NCBI GenBank assembly: GCA_937920555.1
Contig: CAKZTM010000029.1
Coordinates: 1-41,247 of the forward strand
Length of the DNA: 41,247 bases
Direction: 5' to 3'
From: an uncultured Paracoccaceae bacterium
GTDB taxonomy: Bacteria; Pseudomonadota; Alphaproteobacteria; Rhodobacterales; Rhodobacteraceae
Positions 8,861-18,601 of this stretch are shown here, piece after piece (positions within the stretch are counted from its first letter, which is position 1; each line of letters begins with the position of its first letter). Both the position numbers and the translations under genes were made by a program. The notes under the pieces were generated by a model. The model saw only the letters and a list, made by a program, of their open reading frames with translations. It ran no database searches and was not told the origin of the DNA.

Positions 8861-10684
8861 ATGGACGAGCAGAACAAGAACCTAATTCTTGCCACTGCGC
8901 TGAGTTTTCTGGTGATTATGGTGTGGACGGTGTTTTTTAGCCCTACGCCTCCCCCCTTGCCGGAACAACCCGCCTCGCAAGCGACCGACACCTCGCCTCA
9001 GGCGGGCGCGGATATCGCAGCAGTACCGCCCGCTGAGGGCGGGACAACTGCGGATGTGCAGACATTGGGCGCCACCGGCGAAACAAGCAGAACTGACGCA
9101 CTTTCCACATCTGCCCGAATTCAGATCGAAACGCCGCGGGTCACTGGGTCTTTGTCTTTGATCGGCGGGCGCATCGATGACCTCAAACTGGCAACCTATC
9201 TTGAGACATTGGAGCCCGGCTCGGACACGGTCACACTGCTCTCACCAGCCGGGGGCCCCAACGCCTATTACGCACTTTATGGCTGGACCCCGGGTGCCGG
9301 TCTCGCCGATGACGTTCCAGGCGCACGCACCCCGTGGGAGATCGAAAACGGGGCGGTCCTCACGCCGCAAACACCGGTCACACTAAAATGGACCAGCCCC
9401 AAAGGTTTGGTCTTCCGTCGCACCGTGGGCATTGACGAGAAATACCTGTTCACAATCACCCAAAGCGTCGAGAACGCCACCGGAGAGCCGGTAAAAATGG
9501 CTCCATATGGCATCGTGGCCCGCCACGGCGAACCCGACGTTGAGGGCTTTTTCATCTCCCATGAAGGTGTTGTGCAATCCGCCGACAGTGTCATGACTGA
9601 AATCGACTATAATGACATGCCCGACTTCTCAAACCAGGAAGGGTCCGGCGTCGTTGAAGCAACCAAGGTCGAGCAGGGTGGTTGGATCGGGTTTTCAGAC
9701 AAATACTGGATGACGACGCTGATACCCAACCCAGACCAACCTTTCACAGCCGCGGCAAAATACACCGCAACATCAGATACTTACCAAACTGACATGCGGC
9801 TACCGGCCATTGATATCGCACCGGGTGACAGCGCAGAAATCACAACCTCGCTCTTTGCAGGTGCGAAAGAATGGGAAATCATCAAAGCCTATGAAGACGA
9901 GAAGGGCTTTAACCAGTTCGTCGACAGTATTGACTGGGGCTGGTTCTTTTTCATCACCAAGCCGATGTTCCAAGTGCTGCATTACTTCAACAAAGTTATC
10001 GGCAACATGGGCTGGGCCATTATCGGCCTGACCTTCGTGATCAAACTTATCCTGTTCCCTTTGGCGTATAAATCCAACGTGGCCATGGCCAAGATGAAGA
10101 AACTCCAGCCCGAGATGGAAAAGATCAAGGAGCGCGTTGGCGACGACAAGGCCAAGCTGCAGCAAGAAATGATGGCGCTATATAAGCGCGAAAAGGCCAA
10201 TCCCGCCGCAGGATGTTTGCCGATCCTCGTACAAATCCCCATCTTCTTCGCGATCTATAAGGTGATTTTCGTAACCATCGATCTGCGCCACGCGCCTTTC
10301 TTCGGCTGGATACAGGACTTGTCCGCCCCGGACCCCACCAGCTGGATGAACATTTTTGGGCTGCTCCCCTACGAGATCCCTGGCTTCCTCGGCCTGTTGT
10401 CCATCGGTGTGTTTCCAATCCTCATGGGCATCACCATGTGGATGCAGCAAAAGCTCAATCCCGCCCCCACGGATGCCACACAGGCAATGATATTTGCGTG
10501 GATGCCTTGGGTCTTCATGTTCATGCTTGGTAGCTTTGCATCCGGTCTGGTCATATATTGGGTTGCCAACAACACGATCACATTCACCCAGCAATATCTG
10601 ATTATGCGCAGTCAGGGCATTAAGCCGGATGTGTTCGGGAACATCATGGCAGGCTTCAAAAAAACCAAACCGGACGCCAAGTGA
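8861..10684 (+). CDS. yidC: Membrane protein insertase YidC
   Basis: This 607-residue protein is the inner-membrane insertase that acts alone or with SecYEG. The first helix (NLILATALSFLVIMVWTVFF) is followed by a Pro/Thr-rich linker, the large periplasmic domain, and the conserved Oxa1-like core starting near FFFITKPMFQVLHYF, with NPAAGCLPILVQIPIFFAIYK and a final helix near the C-terminus. I start at 8861 (MDEQNKN) because a GGAG site lies about 8 nt upstream and the N-terminus matches the family. A frame from 8804 would add 19 atypical residues. Its stop overlaps the MOSC gene. Confidence 0.97.
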   Translation: MDEQNKNLILATALSFLVIMVWTVFFSPTPPPLPEQPASQATDTSPQAGADIAAVPPAEGGTTADVQTLGATGETSRTDALSTSARIQIETPRVTGSLSLIGGRIDDLKLATYLETLEPGSDTVTLLSPAGGPNAYYALYGWTPGAGLADDVPGARTPWEIENGAVLTPQTPVTLKWTSPKGLVFRRTVGIDEKYLFTITQSVENATGEPVKMAPYGIVARHGEPDVEGFFISHEGVVQSADSVMTEIDYNDMPDFSNQEGSGVVEATKVEQGGWIGFSDKYWMTTLIPNPDQPFTAAAKYTATSDTYQTDMRLPAIDIAPGDSAEITTSLFAGAKEWEIIKAYEDEKGFNQFVDSIDWGWFFFITKPMFQVLHYFNKVIGNMGWAIIGLTFVIKLILFPLAYKSNVAMAKMKKLQPEMEKIKERVGDDKAKLQQEMMALYKREKANPAAGCLPILVQIPIFFAIYKVIFVTIDLRHAPFFGWIQDLSAPDPTSWMNIFGLLPYEIPGFLGLLSIGVFPILMGITMWMQQKLNPAPTDATQAMIFAWMPWVFMFMLGSFASGLVIYWVANNTITFTQQYLIMRSQGIKPDVFGNIMAGFKKTKPDAK

Positions 10685-11433
10685 TGCAAGTCGCTCATCT
10701 TTGGCGACACCCGATCAAAAGCCACGGACGGGAGGCGCTCAGCGCAGTAACCCTAACCAAAGGCAAAACCATGCCATTCGATAGGGCATGGGCCATAGCA
10801 CACGAGGCCGCAAAGCTCGATTGGGACAATCCCGAATGGGCGCCGTGCGCCAACTTTTCTCGCGGCTCCAAGGCGCCATCGCTCATGGCGATCAATGCGG
10901 AACTTGACGAGCCTACAAACACGCTCACATTGACCCACCCCGGACGGCCAAAACTCACCATTAACCCCGATATTGACACGGACGCAGCGCGATTGATCGA
11001 ATGGATTAAACCGCTGTGCCCAACTGACCGTGCGCAACCCGCCAAACTCTTTAAGGTACCCGGGCGCGGCTTGACCGATAGTGATTTTCCGTCTGTGTCG
11101 ATCAACTCATTTTCCTCATTGGCCGACGTGAGCCAAAAAGCAGGCACCCAAGTGTCCGAGCTACGCTTTCGGGGAAATTTATGGATTGAAGGCGCACAGC
11201 CTTGGGCGGAGCTGGACTGGATTGGCCAAGAGGTGCAAATCGGCCAAGCACGTCTGCGGGTGATTGAGCGAACCGAACGTTGTGCGGCAACCTCCTCAAA
11301 CCCTGAAACCGGCAAAATAGATCTCGATACACTGAAGGTCTTGCGCGATAATTGGGGCCATCAAGACTTTGGTGTCCGCGCCGAGGTCATTGAGAGCGGT
11401 GAGATCAAAATTGGCGATCAGGTTTCACTGTGA
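10684..11433 (+). CDS. MOSC domain-containing protein
   Basis: This 249-residue protein has an N-terminal beta-barrel of the YcbX/mARC type followed by a MOSC domain. The signature cysteine is C200 in RTERCAATSSNPETG, the residue that carries sulfur or binds molybdenum cofactor in this superfamily. Relatives reduce N-hydroxylated compounds or take part in Moco sulfuration, and the substrate here cannot be told. No 2Fe-2S domain is fused. The ATG overlaps the yidC stop (TGATG), and an in-frame GTG one codon earlier is also possible. The stop overlaps the engB start (GTGA), placing it inside a coupled yidC-engB operon. Confidence 0.9.
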   Translation: MQVAHLWRHPIKSHGREALSAVTLTKGKTMPFDRAWAIAHEAAKLDWDNPEWAPCANFSRGSKAPSLMAINAELDEPTNTLTLTHPGRPKLTINPDIDTDAARLIEWIKPLCPTDRAQPAKLFKVPGRGLTDSDFPSVSINSFSSLADVSQKAGTQVSELRFRGNLWIEGAQPWAELDWIGQEVQIGQARLRVIERTERCAATSSNPETGKIDLDTLKVLRDNWGHQDFGVRAEVIESGEIKIGDQVSL

Positions 11434-12083
11434 ACACTCTCCCGTTCCCTGTCGCTCCGCCACATAACGCGCAAGAGATCGAAAACGGACGCCTGCTATT
11501 TGCAGGCTCCGTCGACTTCCTCAAAGGCGTGGTGGCCATCGACGGCCTTCCTCCTGACGACCGCCGGGAAGTTTGTTTTGCAGGCCGCTCGAATGTCGGA
11601 AAATCCAGCCTGATCAATGCGATCACCGGACGCAAGGCGCTTGCCCGCACCTCAGGCACGCCAGGCCGCACACAAGAGATCAACTATTTCACACTAGGCG
11701 AAGAACGCTACCTAGTGGATTTGCCGGGATATGGGTTTGCAAAAGCCCCCCTTCCCGTCGTCGAAAAATGGCAACGCTTGCTCAAAGCCTACCTATCGGG
11801 CAGGTCCAGCTTGCGCCGGGCATTCGTACTCGTAGATGCACGCCATGGGATCAAACCACCTGATCTTGAGATTATGGCGCTGCTAAACAAAAGCGCTGTC
11901 ACGTTTCAGGTCATCATGACCAAAATCGACAAACCGTCCCAAACGGACCTGAACAAAAATCTGGCTCAAGTGCGCGATGCAATGCAGAAATCCCCTGCGG
12001 CCTTCCCGGAGATTTTGCTCACATCCTCAGAAAAGGGCGACGGTATCGCCGAACTTCGCGCCGTTATCGCCGGTATCGAATAA
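11430..12083 (+). CDS. engB: Ribosome assembly GTPase EngB/YsxC
   Basis: This 217-residue P-loop GTPase assists large-subunit assembly. It shows G1 GRSNVGKS (52-59), the switch segment SGTPGRTQ (75-82), G3 DLPGYGFAK (97-105) and G4 TKID (164-167), which is the family pattern. The start is a GTG overlapping the MOSC stop (GTGA), and the first 45 residues before the P-loop are of normal length for the family. A downstream spacing of about 80 nt separates it from argB. Confidence 0.96.
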   Translation: MNTLPFPVAPPHNAQEIENGRLLFAGSVDFLKGVVAIDGLPPDDRREVCFAGRSNVGKSSLINAITGRKALARTSGTPGRTQEINYFTLGEERYLVDLPGYGFAKAPLPVVEKWQRLLKAYLSGRSSLRRAFVLVDARHGIKPPDLEIMALLNKSAVTFQVIMTKIDKPSQTDLNKNLAQVRDAMQKSPAAFPEILLTSSEKGDGIAELRAVIAGIE

Positions 12084-12162
12084 CGCGCCTGAAACTCTCG
12101 ACTTGAGTGCAGGGGCCCCGCGCGATATCCCTCTCCAGCAAAGGTGAACAAGCACAAGCGGA

Positions 12163-13029
12163 ATGATGAGGATATCGCAGGCCATGAAACGCGACTCTAT
12201 CGCAACAGCCACCACGCTGTCCGAGGCCCTACCCTACCTACAACGCTATGACGGGGCAATTGTGGTCATCAAGTTCGGCGGACACGCCATGAGTGATGAT
12301 GCGTCCTTTGCCAATTTTGCCCGCGATGTCGTCTTGATGAAGCAATGCAATGTGCATCCGGTCGTAGTCCACGGCGGTGGTCCGGCCATAAATGAGATGC
12401 TCGAAAAACTGGACATCAAATCTGAATTTGTGCGTGGCAAGCGGGTCACCGATGAGGCCACAATGGAAGTGGTGGAGATGGTCCTGGCAGGCCGGATCAA
12501 CAAAAAAATTGCCCATGCGCTCAATATGGAAGGCGGCAAAGCCGTCGGCCTGACCGGTAAGGACGCAAACCTGATAATTTGTGAGCAGGCTGATCCAGCC
12601 ATGGGTCTCGTCGGCAAGCCTACAAAGATCAACCCGGAGGTTTTGACCACATTCATCAACTCGGACCTGATCCCGGTTGTGGCGCCCATCGGCATGGACC
12701 ACGATGGCAATACCTATAACATCAACGGCGACACGGTGGCGGGCGCAATCGCCGCCGCCCTCAACGCCGACCGCCTGCTTTTGCTCACAGATGTGGCTGG
12801 GGTGAAAGACGCAAGTGGGAATGTTCTGACAGAAATCACGGCCGAACAGGTCCGTGCATTGACGCAAGACGGCACCATCGCAGGCGGCATGATACCCAAA
12901 ACCGAAACCGCCCTCGACGCAATCAATGATGGTGTCCGCGCGGTGGTAATTTTAGACGGGCGTGCGCCCCACGCTGTGTTGTTGGAGCTGTTCACAGAGC
13001 ATGGCGCAGGCTCGCTCATTCGGGCCTGA
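12163..13029 (+). CDS. argB: Acetylglutamate kinase
   Basis: ArgB phosphorylates N-acetylglutamate, the second step of arginine biosynthesis. The 288-residue protein shows the ATP-site lysine motif VIKFGGHAM, the substrate glycines VVHGGGP, the [12 protein letters not shown] segment and LTDVAGV, then TAEQVRAL and GGMIPK of the arginine-sensitive type. The start could be 12163, 12166 or 12184. I keep the first because an AGCGGA lies upstream and relatives carry a short leader before KRD-IATA. Its 3' end overlaps the convergent protease gene by 14 nt. Confidence 0.96.
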   Translation: MMRISQAMKRDSIATATTLSEALPYLQRYDGAIVVIKFGGHAMSDDASFANFARDVVLMKQCNVHPVVVHGGGPAINEMLEKLDIKSEFVRGKRVTDEATMEVVEMVLAGRINKKIAHALNMEGGKAVGLTGKDANLIICEQADPAMGLVGKPTKINPEVLTTFINSDLIPVVAPIGMDHDGNTYNINGDTVAGAIAAALNADRLLLLTDVAGVKDASGNVLTEITAEQVRALTQDGTIAGGMIPKTETALDAINDGVRAVVILDGRAPHAVLLELFTEHGAGSLIRA

Positions 13030-13834
13030 CACAGGCGTCATTAGAGCGATCACAAGCTGAAATCGTATCCTCGATCCAATCACCCCATGTCTGCAAAGGG
13101 GTTAGAAAAATCTGTGTATCAGGATTATTGCAATTGGGCCTGCCCCCACCGGGCGCTGAAATAGCCGTCAAAATCCCAGCCAAATCTCCAGCCTGATCCA
13201 CCAGAACCGACCCACTTTCACCGCCACAGGGTACCCGCTCATGCGCAAATACCATACGCCCGCTCAGCATCGGTGTCGGCGTGACCCAATCAATCGTTAT
13301 GGGCGAGAATTGCATCGCACCGGCGACAAGACCCCGGCGTACTGGCCAACGCGGGATATAGGCTGAGGCAGGGAAATCCGTGACCCCTGCCCCGATTTGC
13401 GCGAAAGCCCCCTCTTCTTGCGGCGCGGTCAAACGCAACAACGCAACGTCGTCTTTTGGAAAAGGCTTATCCCCCGCCGGGCACAACGCCAGATCCGCCT
13501 CAACCAAGCGCCCCGAATGGGGTATGTCCACGCCCAGATGCGCCCACCGTTTAAAGCCCACACAATGGCGCGCCGTTAAAACCCAATTGGGGGCAACTAG
13601 AGCCCCGCCACAATGATTGAGCCGGCCAGAGCCGTTAGGCCCCGCATCAAACCAACTCAAATGCACCGCAAAGGGTGCCTTTTCGGATCCTTCCAGAGCA
13701 AACCGTCGGGGCTCCACTTCACCAGTCCCGGCCTCTGCATCCACACGCCAGCCGCACACCCTGAATTCATTTGAAAAAGCCGGAATACTCCCGCAAAAGA
13801 GCAGAAACCAAACCCAAAACGCTGAAAATTTCAT
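13016..13834 (-). CDS. Exported trypsin-like serine protease
   Basis: This 272-residue protein has a Sec signal peptide ([20 protein letters not shown]) and a chymotrypsin-fold domain. The triad is visible as H90 (LTARHC), D129 (KDDVALLRL) and S207. The serine motif is GESGS rather than the usual GDSGG, so the Asp that pairs with the new N-terminus is Glu, and activation may differ from trypsin. Several paired cysteines suggest disulfides in the periplasm. AAGGTGG lies about 6 nt before the chosen ATG, and a longer frame from 13876 lacks a signal peptide. It is convergent with argB, overlapping 14 nt, and divergent from the ferredoxin-like gene. Its substrate is unknown. Confidence 0.88.
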   Translation of the reverse strand: MKFSAFWVWFLLFCGSIPAFSNEFRVCGWRVDAEAGTGEVEPRRFALEGSEKAPFAVHLSWFDAGPNGSGRLNHCGGALVAPNWVLTARHCVGFKRWAHLGVDIPHSGRLVEADLALCPAGDKPFPKDDVALLRLTAPQEEGAFAQIGAGVTDFPASAYIPRWPVRRGLVAGAMQFSPITIDWVTPTPMLSGRMVFAHERVPCGGESGSVLVDQAGDLAGILTAISAPGGGRPNCNNPDTQIFLTPLQTWGDWIEDTISACDRSNDACVRPE

Positions 13835-13874
13835 TGCGCCACCTTGCGCAAAAGACGAGGACAGAGCAAGCCAC

Positions 13875-14546
13875 ATGCCCGTGAACCCACAAACTCTGTC
13901 TCAGATTGAAGCATTAGCTGACAGTCTCGCCCTCGACCTTTTGGGCGGCTTCCATCCAGACGCGGCAGCCAAGGCGCCACCAAGCTGTAAGACTTTGCTG
14001 CTCTTGGGGCCTTCGCCAACCTTCTGGACCGAAATCTCCAACGCCCCGGAAATGAGCGATGGCCAAACAGACCCGATCGACCGCTGGTCCGTCCGCGTGA
14101 TCAGCGCACTCGCCGATGAGTTGGGAGGCACGGCGGCTTTCCCATTTGGCGGCCCACCCTACCAACCCTTTTACAGCTGGGCGATGCAAACGGGCCGGAT
14201 TTGGTCCTCACCGGTAAAGCTGGCGGTCCATGACACACACGGTCTGTTCGTCTCTTTCAGAGGCGCACTTCTTCTGCCCTACCGACTTGACCTGCCGCAA
14301 ACCCGCGCAACCAGCCCATGCGACACTTGCGATAAACCGTGTCTCACAGCCTGCCCAGCCGATGCTTTGTCCGCAAACGGCTACGAACTGGACGCCTGCC
14401 ATACCTATCTAGATAGTCCAAACGGGGCCGAATGTATGACCACCGGGTGCGCCGTCAGACGCGCCTGCCCCGTGGGTCAAGGCAAAAGACACCCGGACCA
14501 ATCTGCCTATCATATGTCAGTTTTCCATCCCAGCACTCAGCTTTGA
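13875..14546 (+). CDS. Ferredoxin-like 4Fe-4S protein (QueG-like cysteine pattern)
   Basis: This 223-residue protein has an unassigned N-terminal domain of about 145 residues and a C-terminal iron-sulfur module. The first cluster motif is C149-x2-C152-x3-C156-x3-C160-P. C175, C187, C192 and C198-P could complete a second cluster, a layout like epoxyqueuosine reductase and related double-cluster proteins. It lacks the length and corrinoid-binding region of QueG, so that function is not supported. The start at 13875 lies 40 nt from the divergent protease start, and the site upstream is weak. The electron partner is unknown. Confidence 0.78.
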   Translation: MPVNPQTLSQIEALADSLALDLLGGFHPDAAAKAPPSCKTLLLLGPSPTFWTEISNAPEMSDGQTDPIDRWSVRVISALADELGGTAAFPFGGPPYQPFYSWAMQTGRIWSSPVKLAVHDTHGLFVSFRGALLLPYRLDLPQTRATSPCDTCDKPCLTACPADALSANGYELDACHTYLDSPNGAECMTTGCAVRRACPVGQGKRHPDQSAYHMSVFHPSTQL

Positions 14547-14583
14547 CTTGATTTATCATACCAAAATCGTGTCAGCTTAAAGG

Positions 14584-15105
14584 ATGAAACATCTCATCCT
14601 CATGCGACACGCCAAATCCTCGTGGGATCATCCAGATATGGATGACCACGAGCGCCCCCTGAACCCCAGAGGCCAAGCCGGAGCGGCAGCCATGGCAACC
14701 TGGCTCAATAACCTCAACAGCCAGCCGGATCATGCGATTGTCTCGGACGCTGCGCGAACCCGCGAGACATGGGATATTCTGGCCGGTGCAATGCCGCAGC
14801 CAAGCACGCACGAGTTCACACATGCGATGTATCTGGCCGGGCCAGAGCAAATGCTGGATATGATCCAAAAGGCGCCGGAAACATCCCAAACGCTTATGTT
14901 GATCGGCCACCAACCGGGAATGTCCGCACTGGTGAAGCTCCTGTCAGATGGCTCCGAGCCAACATCGCGCAGCCGCGCCTATTCGCATTTCCCCACAGCC
15001 TCCACCGCATTAGTCGATGTGCCCGTGGACAGCTGGGCTCAGGTGGATTTTGGCAAAGGTGTTTTCTCCCGCTTTTCCAGCCCAAAAGAGCTGGCCAGCG
15101 CGTAA
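14584..15105 (+). CDS. SixA-type histidine phosphatase
   Basis: This 173-residue member of the histidine phosphatase superfamily starts MKHLILMRHAKSSW. R8-H9 forms the phosphate-accepting motif, R60 and H109 (IGHQPG) supply the rest of the pocket, and ERPLNPRG is typical of the SixA subgroup. SixA proteins remove phosphate from phosphohistidine on signalling or PTS-Ntr components, but the substrate here is unknown. An AAAGG site lies a few bases upstream. It is a single gene, 67 nt from the convergent aapP stop. Confidence 0.9.
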   Translation: MKHLILMRHAKSSWDHPDMDDHERPLNPRGQAGAAAMATWLNNLNSQPDHAIVSDAARTRETWDILAGAMPQPSTHEFTHAMYLAGPEQMLDMIQKAPETSQTLMLIGHQPGMSALVKLLSDGSEPTSRSRAYSHFPTASTALVDVPVDSWAQVDFGKGVFSRFSSPKELASA

Positions 15106-15171
15106 CGCCAAAGCAGCGACACCCGCCGATCGCCAATCACCGAAGCGAAGCGGTGGGGCGCAAAAAAGGCC

Positions 15172-15939
15172 TCAGTGACCTAAGATTTGGCTCAGGAAAA
15201 GCTGCGTCCGCTCGGATTTTGGGTTGTTGAAAAACTCTTCGGGCTCGTTCTGCTCAACAATTTGTCCCGCATCCATGAAGATAACGCGGTTCGCCACTTG
15301 CCGCGCAAATCCCATCTCATGGGTCACGCAGATCATGGTCATACCCTCTTCGGCAAGGGCAATCATCGTATCCAAAACTTCCTTGATCATCTCAGGATCA
15401 AGGGCCGAGGTTGGCTCGTCAAACAGCATAATTCTAGGCTGCATGCACAAAGACCGTGCAATCGCCACACGCTGCTGCTGCCCGCCGGAAAGCTGTCCGG
15501 GGTACTTGTCTGCCTGCTCAGGGATCTTCACTTTTTCAAGGAAATGCATGGCCGTTTCCTCGGCCTCTTTCTTAGGCGTTTTGCGCACCCAAATCGGCGC
15601 CAACGTGCAATTCTCCAGAATGCTCAAATGCGGGAACAAATTGAAATGCTGAAAACACATGCCCACCTCGGACCGGATCTTATCGATATTCTTCAAATCC
15701 GAGCTCAGCTCAGTGCCATCGACGAAAATTTGACCTTGCTGATGATCCTCTAGAGCATTGATGCACCGGATCAGCGTCGATTTTCCAGACCCCGACGGCC
15801 CACAAACAACAATCCGTTCGCCTCGGTTCACCGTTAGATTGATGTCACGCAGAACGTGGAACGATCCGTACCACTTGTTCATGTCTGTAATCTGGATGGC
15901 CACCTCGTCAGAGACCGCCATTTTTGCCGCTTCAACCAT
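15172..15939 (-). CDS. aapP: General amino-acid ABC transporter ATP-binding protein
   Basis: This is the 255-residue ATPase subunit of the general L-amino-acid importer. It shows Walker [10 protein letters not shown] (47-55), the Q-loop Q97, signature LSGGQ (150-154), Walker B MLFDE (171-175), the D-loop SALD and the switch H207. AAAGG lies about 8 nt before the ATG. It is the last gene of aapJQMP, 16 nt after aapM. Two copies are expected to drive the AapQ/AapM channel at the cytoplasmic face. Confidence 0.96.
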   Translation of the reverse strand: MVEAAKMAVSDEVAIQITDMNKWYGSFHVLRDINLTVNRGERIVVCGPSGSGKSTLIRCINALEDHQQGQIFVDGTELSSDLKNIDKIRSEVGMCFQHFNLFPHLSILENCTLAPIWVRKTPKKEAEETAMHFLEKVKIPEQADKYPGQLSGGQQQRVAIARSLCMQPRIMLFDEPTSALDPEMIKEVLDTMIALAEEGMTMICVTHEMGFARQVANRVIFMDAGQIVEQNEPEEFFNNPKSERTQLFLSQILGH

Positions 15940-15955
15940 GGCAGAGCCTTTCTAT

Positions 15956-17248
15956 CTAGCGGTGGTCAGTCGCAAGGCGACGTTCCAACCATTGTGAGTA
16001 TTGCGAAATGCCGTAACAAACGACGAAGAACAGAGCCGCCGCAAAGCCCAGAAGCTCCCAATAAACGCCGTTCCATTCGGTTGACGCCAAGATCGGACCA
16101 CGGATCATTCCAACCAGATCAAACATAGAGATGACCGACACCAGCGTGGTGTCTTTGAAAAGCCCGACCGCCACATTCACGATGCCCGGAATGGAGATTT
16201 TCAGCGCCTGCGGCAGGATAATAAGCCGCATGGCTTGCGGATAATCCAGACCCAGACTGTCTGCGGCCTCATACTGGCCACGGGGCAAAGCCGCCAAGCC
16301 ACCTCGGACCACCTCAGCAATGTAGGCAGCCGAGAACACCGTGATCATGATCACCACGCGAATGAACAGATCGACCGTGCTTTCGGGTGGAAAGAAATAG
16401 GCCAGCATAACATTGGCAACAAACAGTAGTGTGATTAAAGGAACGCCGCGAATAAACTCGATGAAAATCACGCAGACAAACCTGACAAGCGGCATATGGG
16501 ACTGGCGACCAAGTGCTAGCAAGATACCAATTGGAATAGACAAACTGACACAGGTCGCTCCCAACATCATGTTGAGCATAAACCCGCCAAGATCGCGAGA
16601 CGGTACCGCCTTCAACATCGCGTTGTCCGATGCGCTGTCAGGAATGAGCCCCCCTCCAACAATCCAAATGGCGAACGCAGCCGCGATGGCTCCGATAAAT
16701 CCAAGTGCGAAATTCTGTTTTCCGACCCGCTCAAAGACAAAATAGGCGGCGGCAAGCCCTAAAAAGGCTATCAGCGGCCCCAAGAACGTTCCGCCCCAGA
16801 TCAACCAAAACGCAACGAAAGGATAGACTGCCGTTATGATCAACAGCTTTCGCGGCAAATCGAAAAATAGAACCGGTGCTGCCGCAAAGAACAGCAGGAT
16901 CAGCGCAAGGTTTGGGCGCCAATACTCAGATGCCGGGTATTGAAACCCATAAAGCAACTGGTTCCAGCGCTCCGTCAGAACCGCAAAACAGGCCCCAACT
17001 TTTCCTTCCATAGCTTCGCGGCACTCCGACAGGCTTGAAGCATTCCAAACACCGTTGAAAAGCCAAGGAATGGCCAAGGACAAGATGAAGTAAATCGCGA
17101 TCAGCGACACGATGGTCAGGATCGCGCTGCCAACAGACGAGAAAAGGTTTTCGCGCAACCACTTGACCAAACCAGTCTCAGACGGGGGCGGTGGTGATGG
17201 CGGGATCTCAGAGGTCCGTACAAAGGCGGCTGACGTATCAATCGGCAT
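15956..17248 (-). CDS. aapM: General amino-acid ABC transporter permease AapM
   Basis: This 430-residue polytopic permease is of the HisMQ type, with an enlarged N-terminal half of about four helices and a C-terminal permease domain. The latter carries the EAA-like coupling loop (VVRGGLAALPRGQYEAADSL, then LPQALKISIPG). An AAGGAG site overlapping the end of aapQ precedes the ATG. The aapQ stop and this start are one base apart, so translation is coupled. It pairs with AapQ to form the membrane channel. Confidence 0.95.
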   Translation of the reverse strand: MPIDTSAAFVRTSEIPPSPPPPSETGLVKWLRENLFSSVGSAILTIVSLIAIYFILSLAIPWLFNGVWNASSLSECREAMEGKVGACFAVLTERWNQLLYGFQYPASEYWRPNLALILLFFAAAPVLFFDLPRKLLIITAVYPFVAFWLIWGGTFLGPLIAFLGLAAAYFVFERVGKQNFALGFIGAIAAAFAIWIVGGGLIPDSASDNAMLKAVPSRDLGGFMLNMMLGATCVSLSIPIGILLALGRQSHMPLVRFVCVIFIEFIRGVPLITLLFVANVMLAYFFPPESTVDLFIRVVIMITVFSAAYIAEVVRGGLAALPRGQYEAADSLGLDYPQAMRLIILPQALKISIPGIVNVAVGLFKDTTLVSVISMFDLVGMIRGPILASTEWNGVYWELLGFAAALFFVVCYGISQYSQWLERRLATDHR

Positions 17249-17249
17249 A

Positions 17250-18482
17250 TCAGCGCTCCTTCAACTTGATGGCATTGTTGTAAATGTTGATGAAGAACGA
17301 AATCAGCAACGAGATCGTAAGATAGAACAACATCAGCAGCAAAACACATTCAATCGCCCGTCCGGTCTGGTTCAGGGTGATCCCTCCAAGGGTTGCGGTG
17401 ATGTCTGCGTAGCCCACAGCAATGGCAAGCGAGGAGTTCTTGGTGATGTTGAGATATTGCGAGATAAGCGGCGGTATGATCACCCGAAGCGCCTGCGGCA
17501 AAACGACAAGGTTCATAACCCGTCCCGGCCGCAACCCCAGCGCCGCAGCAGCTTCCGTTTGCCCCTTGCTCACGGCTTGTATACCGGCCCTTACGTTTTC
17601 GGCGATGAATGCACCTGTGTAAATCGACAAGGCGAACCAAAGCGCGATCAGTGGGCCACCAATTTTCAGACCGCCGGTAAAGTTGAAGCCCTTAAGTTCC
17701 GGGATGTTCCAGCTCAGCCCCATAAATAAAAGCAGGAGAACAACCGGCAAAAGCCAGATTGCCACCGTAAAATACCATGTGGTCGGACGTATGCCGGTCT
17801 CAAACTGTACATTGGTCGCCCATTTGGCCACGCCGCGCGCGCCAAAGAATGATCCGATCAACACAGCGATGACCAAAAACCAATTCAGGAAACCCACCGC
17901 AAAAAGGGGATTATTGAAAACAGGCCCCGGCATATAAACGCCGCGATTGGTAAAGGCCGCGACCCCCAAAAACATCGTCGAGGCCGGGTCATCGCCGCGA
18001 AACGCCCTCGGTCCGGGCAAAACCGTCGTCATGATGGTGAATATGATGATGATCCAGATAAGGACCGGGATGTTGCGGAAGATTTCGACATAAAACGCCA
18101 TCAGCTTCGCAACCAGCCAATTGGGCGACAGGCGCAGTACACCCGCCAGAACACCAAACACCGTGGCCGTTACACAGGCCAGTACCGACACCAGCAATGT
18201 GTTGAGAACGCCAACAATGGCAGCAGCGCCATGGCTTGAGCGGCTGTCATACTCTATCAAACGCTGGTTGATATCGTAGCCCGCCGGCTCGCCAAGAAAA
18301 TCATAAGAAATGTTAAGACCGGCAGCGGCAAGGTTTTGCAGCAAATTGCTACCAAGATACCAGATCGCCAGAGCAAGAAGAATGGCGGCAATCGCCTGAA
18401 ATGTAAGTGAGCGATACCTCGTATCACTGAACAACATCCCGACCCTGAAGCCACCCTTTGGCGGATCGCTGGTGATAGCCAT
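17250..18482 (-). CDS. aapQ: General amino-acid ABC transporter permease AapQ
   Basis: This 410-residue HisMQ-type permease has about eight membrane helices. Its C-terminal coupling loop reads NVRAGIQAVSKGQTEAAAAL followed by LPQALRVIIPP, where it meets AapP. It forms a heterodimer with AapM. It begins about 120 nt downstream of aapJ, and that gap carries a strong inverted repeat. It shares the long N-terminal half typical of the Aap and Bzt systems of alphaproteobacteria. Confidence 0.95.
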   Translation of the reverse strand: MAITSDPPKGGFRVGMLFSDTRYRSLTFQAIAAILLALAIWYLGSNLLQNLAAAGLNISYDFLGEPAGYDINQRLIEYDSRSSHGAAAIVGVLNTLLVSVLACVTATVFGVLAGVLRLSPNWLVAKLMAFYVEIFRNIPVLIWIIIIFTIMTTVLPGPRAFRGDDPASTMFLGVAAFTNRGVYMPGPVFNNPLFAVGFLNWFLVIAVLIGSFFGARGVAKWATNVQFETGIRPTTWYFTVAIWLLPVVLLLLFMGLSWNIPELKGFNFTGGLKIGGPLIALWFALSIYTGAFIAENVRAGIQAVSKGQTEAAAALGLRPGRVMNLVVLPQALRVIIPPLISQYLNITKNSSLAIAVGYADITATLGGITLNQTGRAIECVLLLMLFYLTISLLISFFINIYNNAIKLKER

Positions 18483-18565
18483 TCGCTAAATCCCCTATGT
18501 CGCTGATAATAAGCGTTCGATCACGCCCTCGGACGGATCACGCTCCGCATGTCTTGGATGTGGAA

Positions 18566-18589
18566 AGGGCGCCACATATGTGACGCCCT
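18566..18589 (-). repeat. Near-perfect palindrome between aapJ and aapQ
   Basis: A 24-nt inverted repeat with arms AGGGCGcCACAT and ATGTGaCGCCCT (one mismatch) lies 12 nt after the aapJ stop. On the mRNA it makes a long stem with almost no loop. It is well placed to protect the aapJ 3' end and allow more binding protein than permease, as known for malE-malF and similar operons. No T run follows on the minus strand. Confidence 0.7.
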
Positions 18590-18601
18590 GCCCCGGATCG
18601 A

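Noticed and set aside
10695..11315. 206-codon minus-strand frame
   Set aside because: It is antisense to the MOSC gene, whose motifs and overlaps with yidC and engB are clear.
12238..12867. 209-codon minus-strand frame
   Set aside because: It is antisense to argB, has no motif or ribosome site and is His/Asp-rich by reflection.
15138..15155. Small stem CACCG/CGGTG after the SixA gene
   Set aside because: The stem is only 5 bp. The A-rich run that follows would not act as a terminator for the plus strand.
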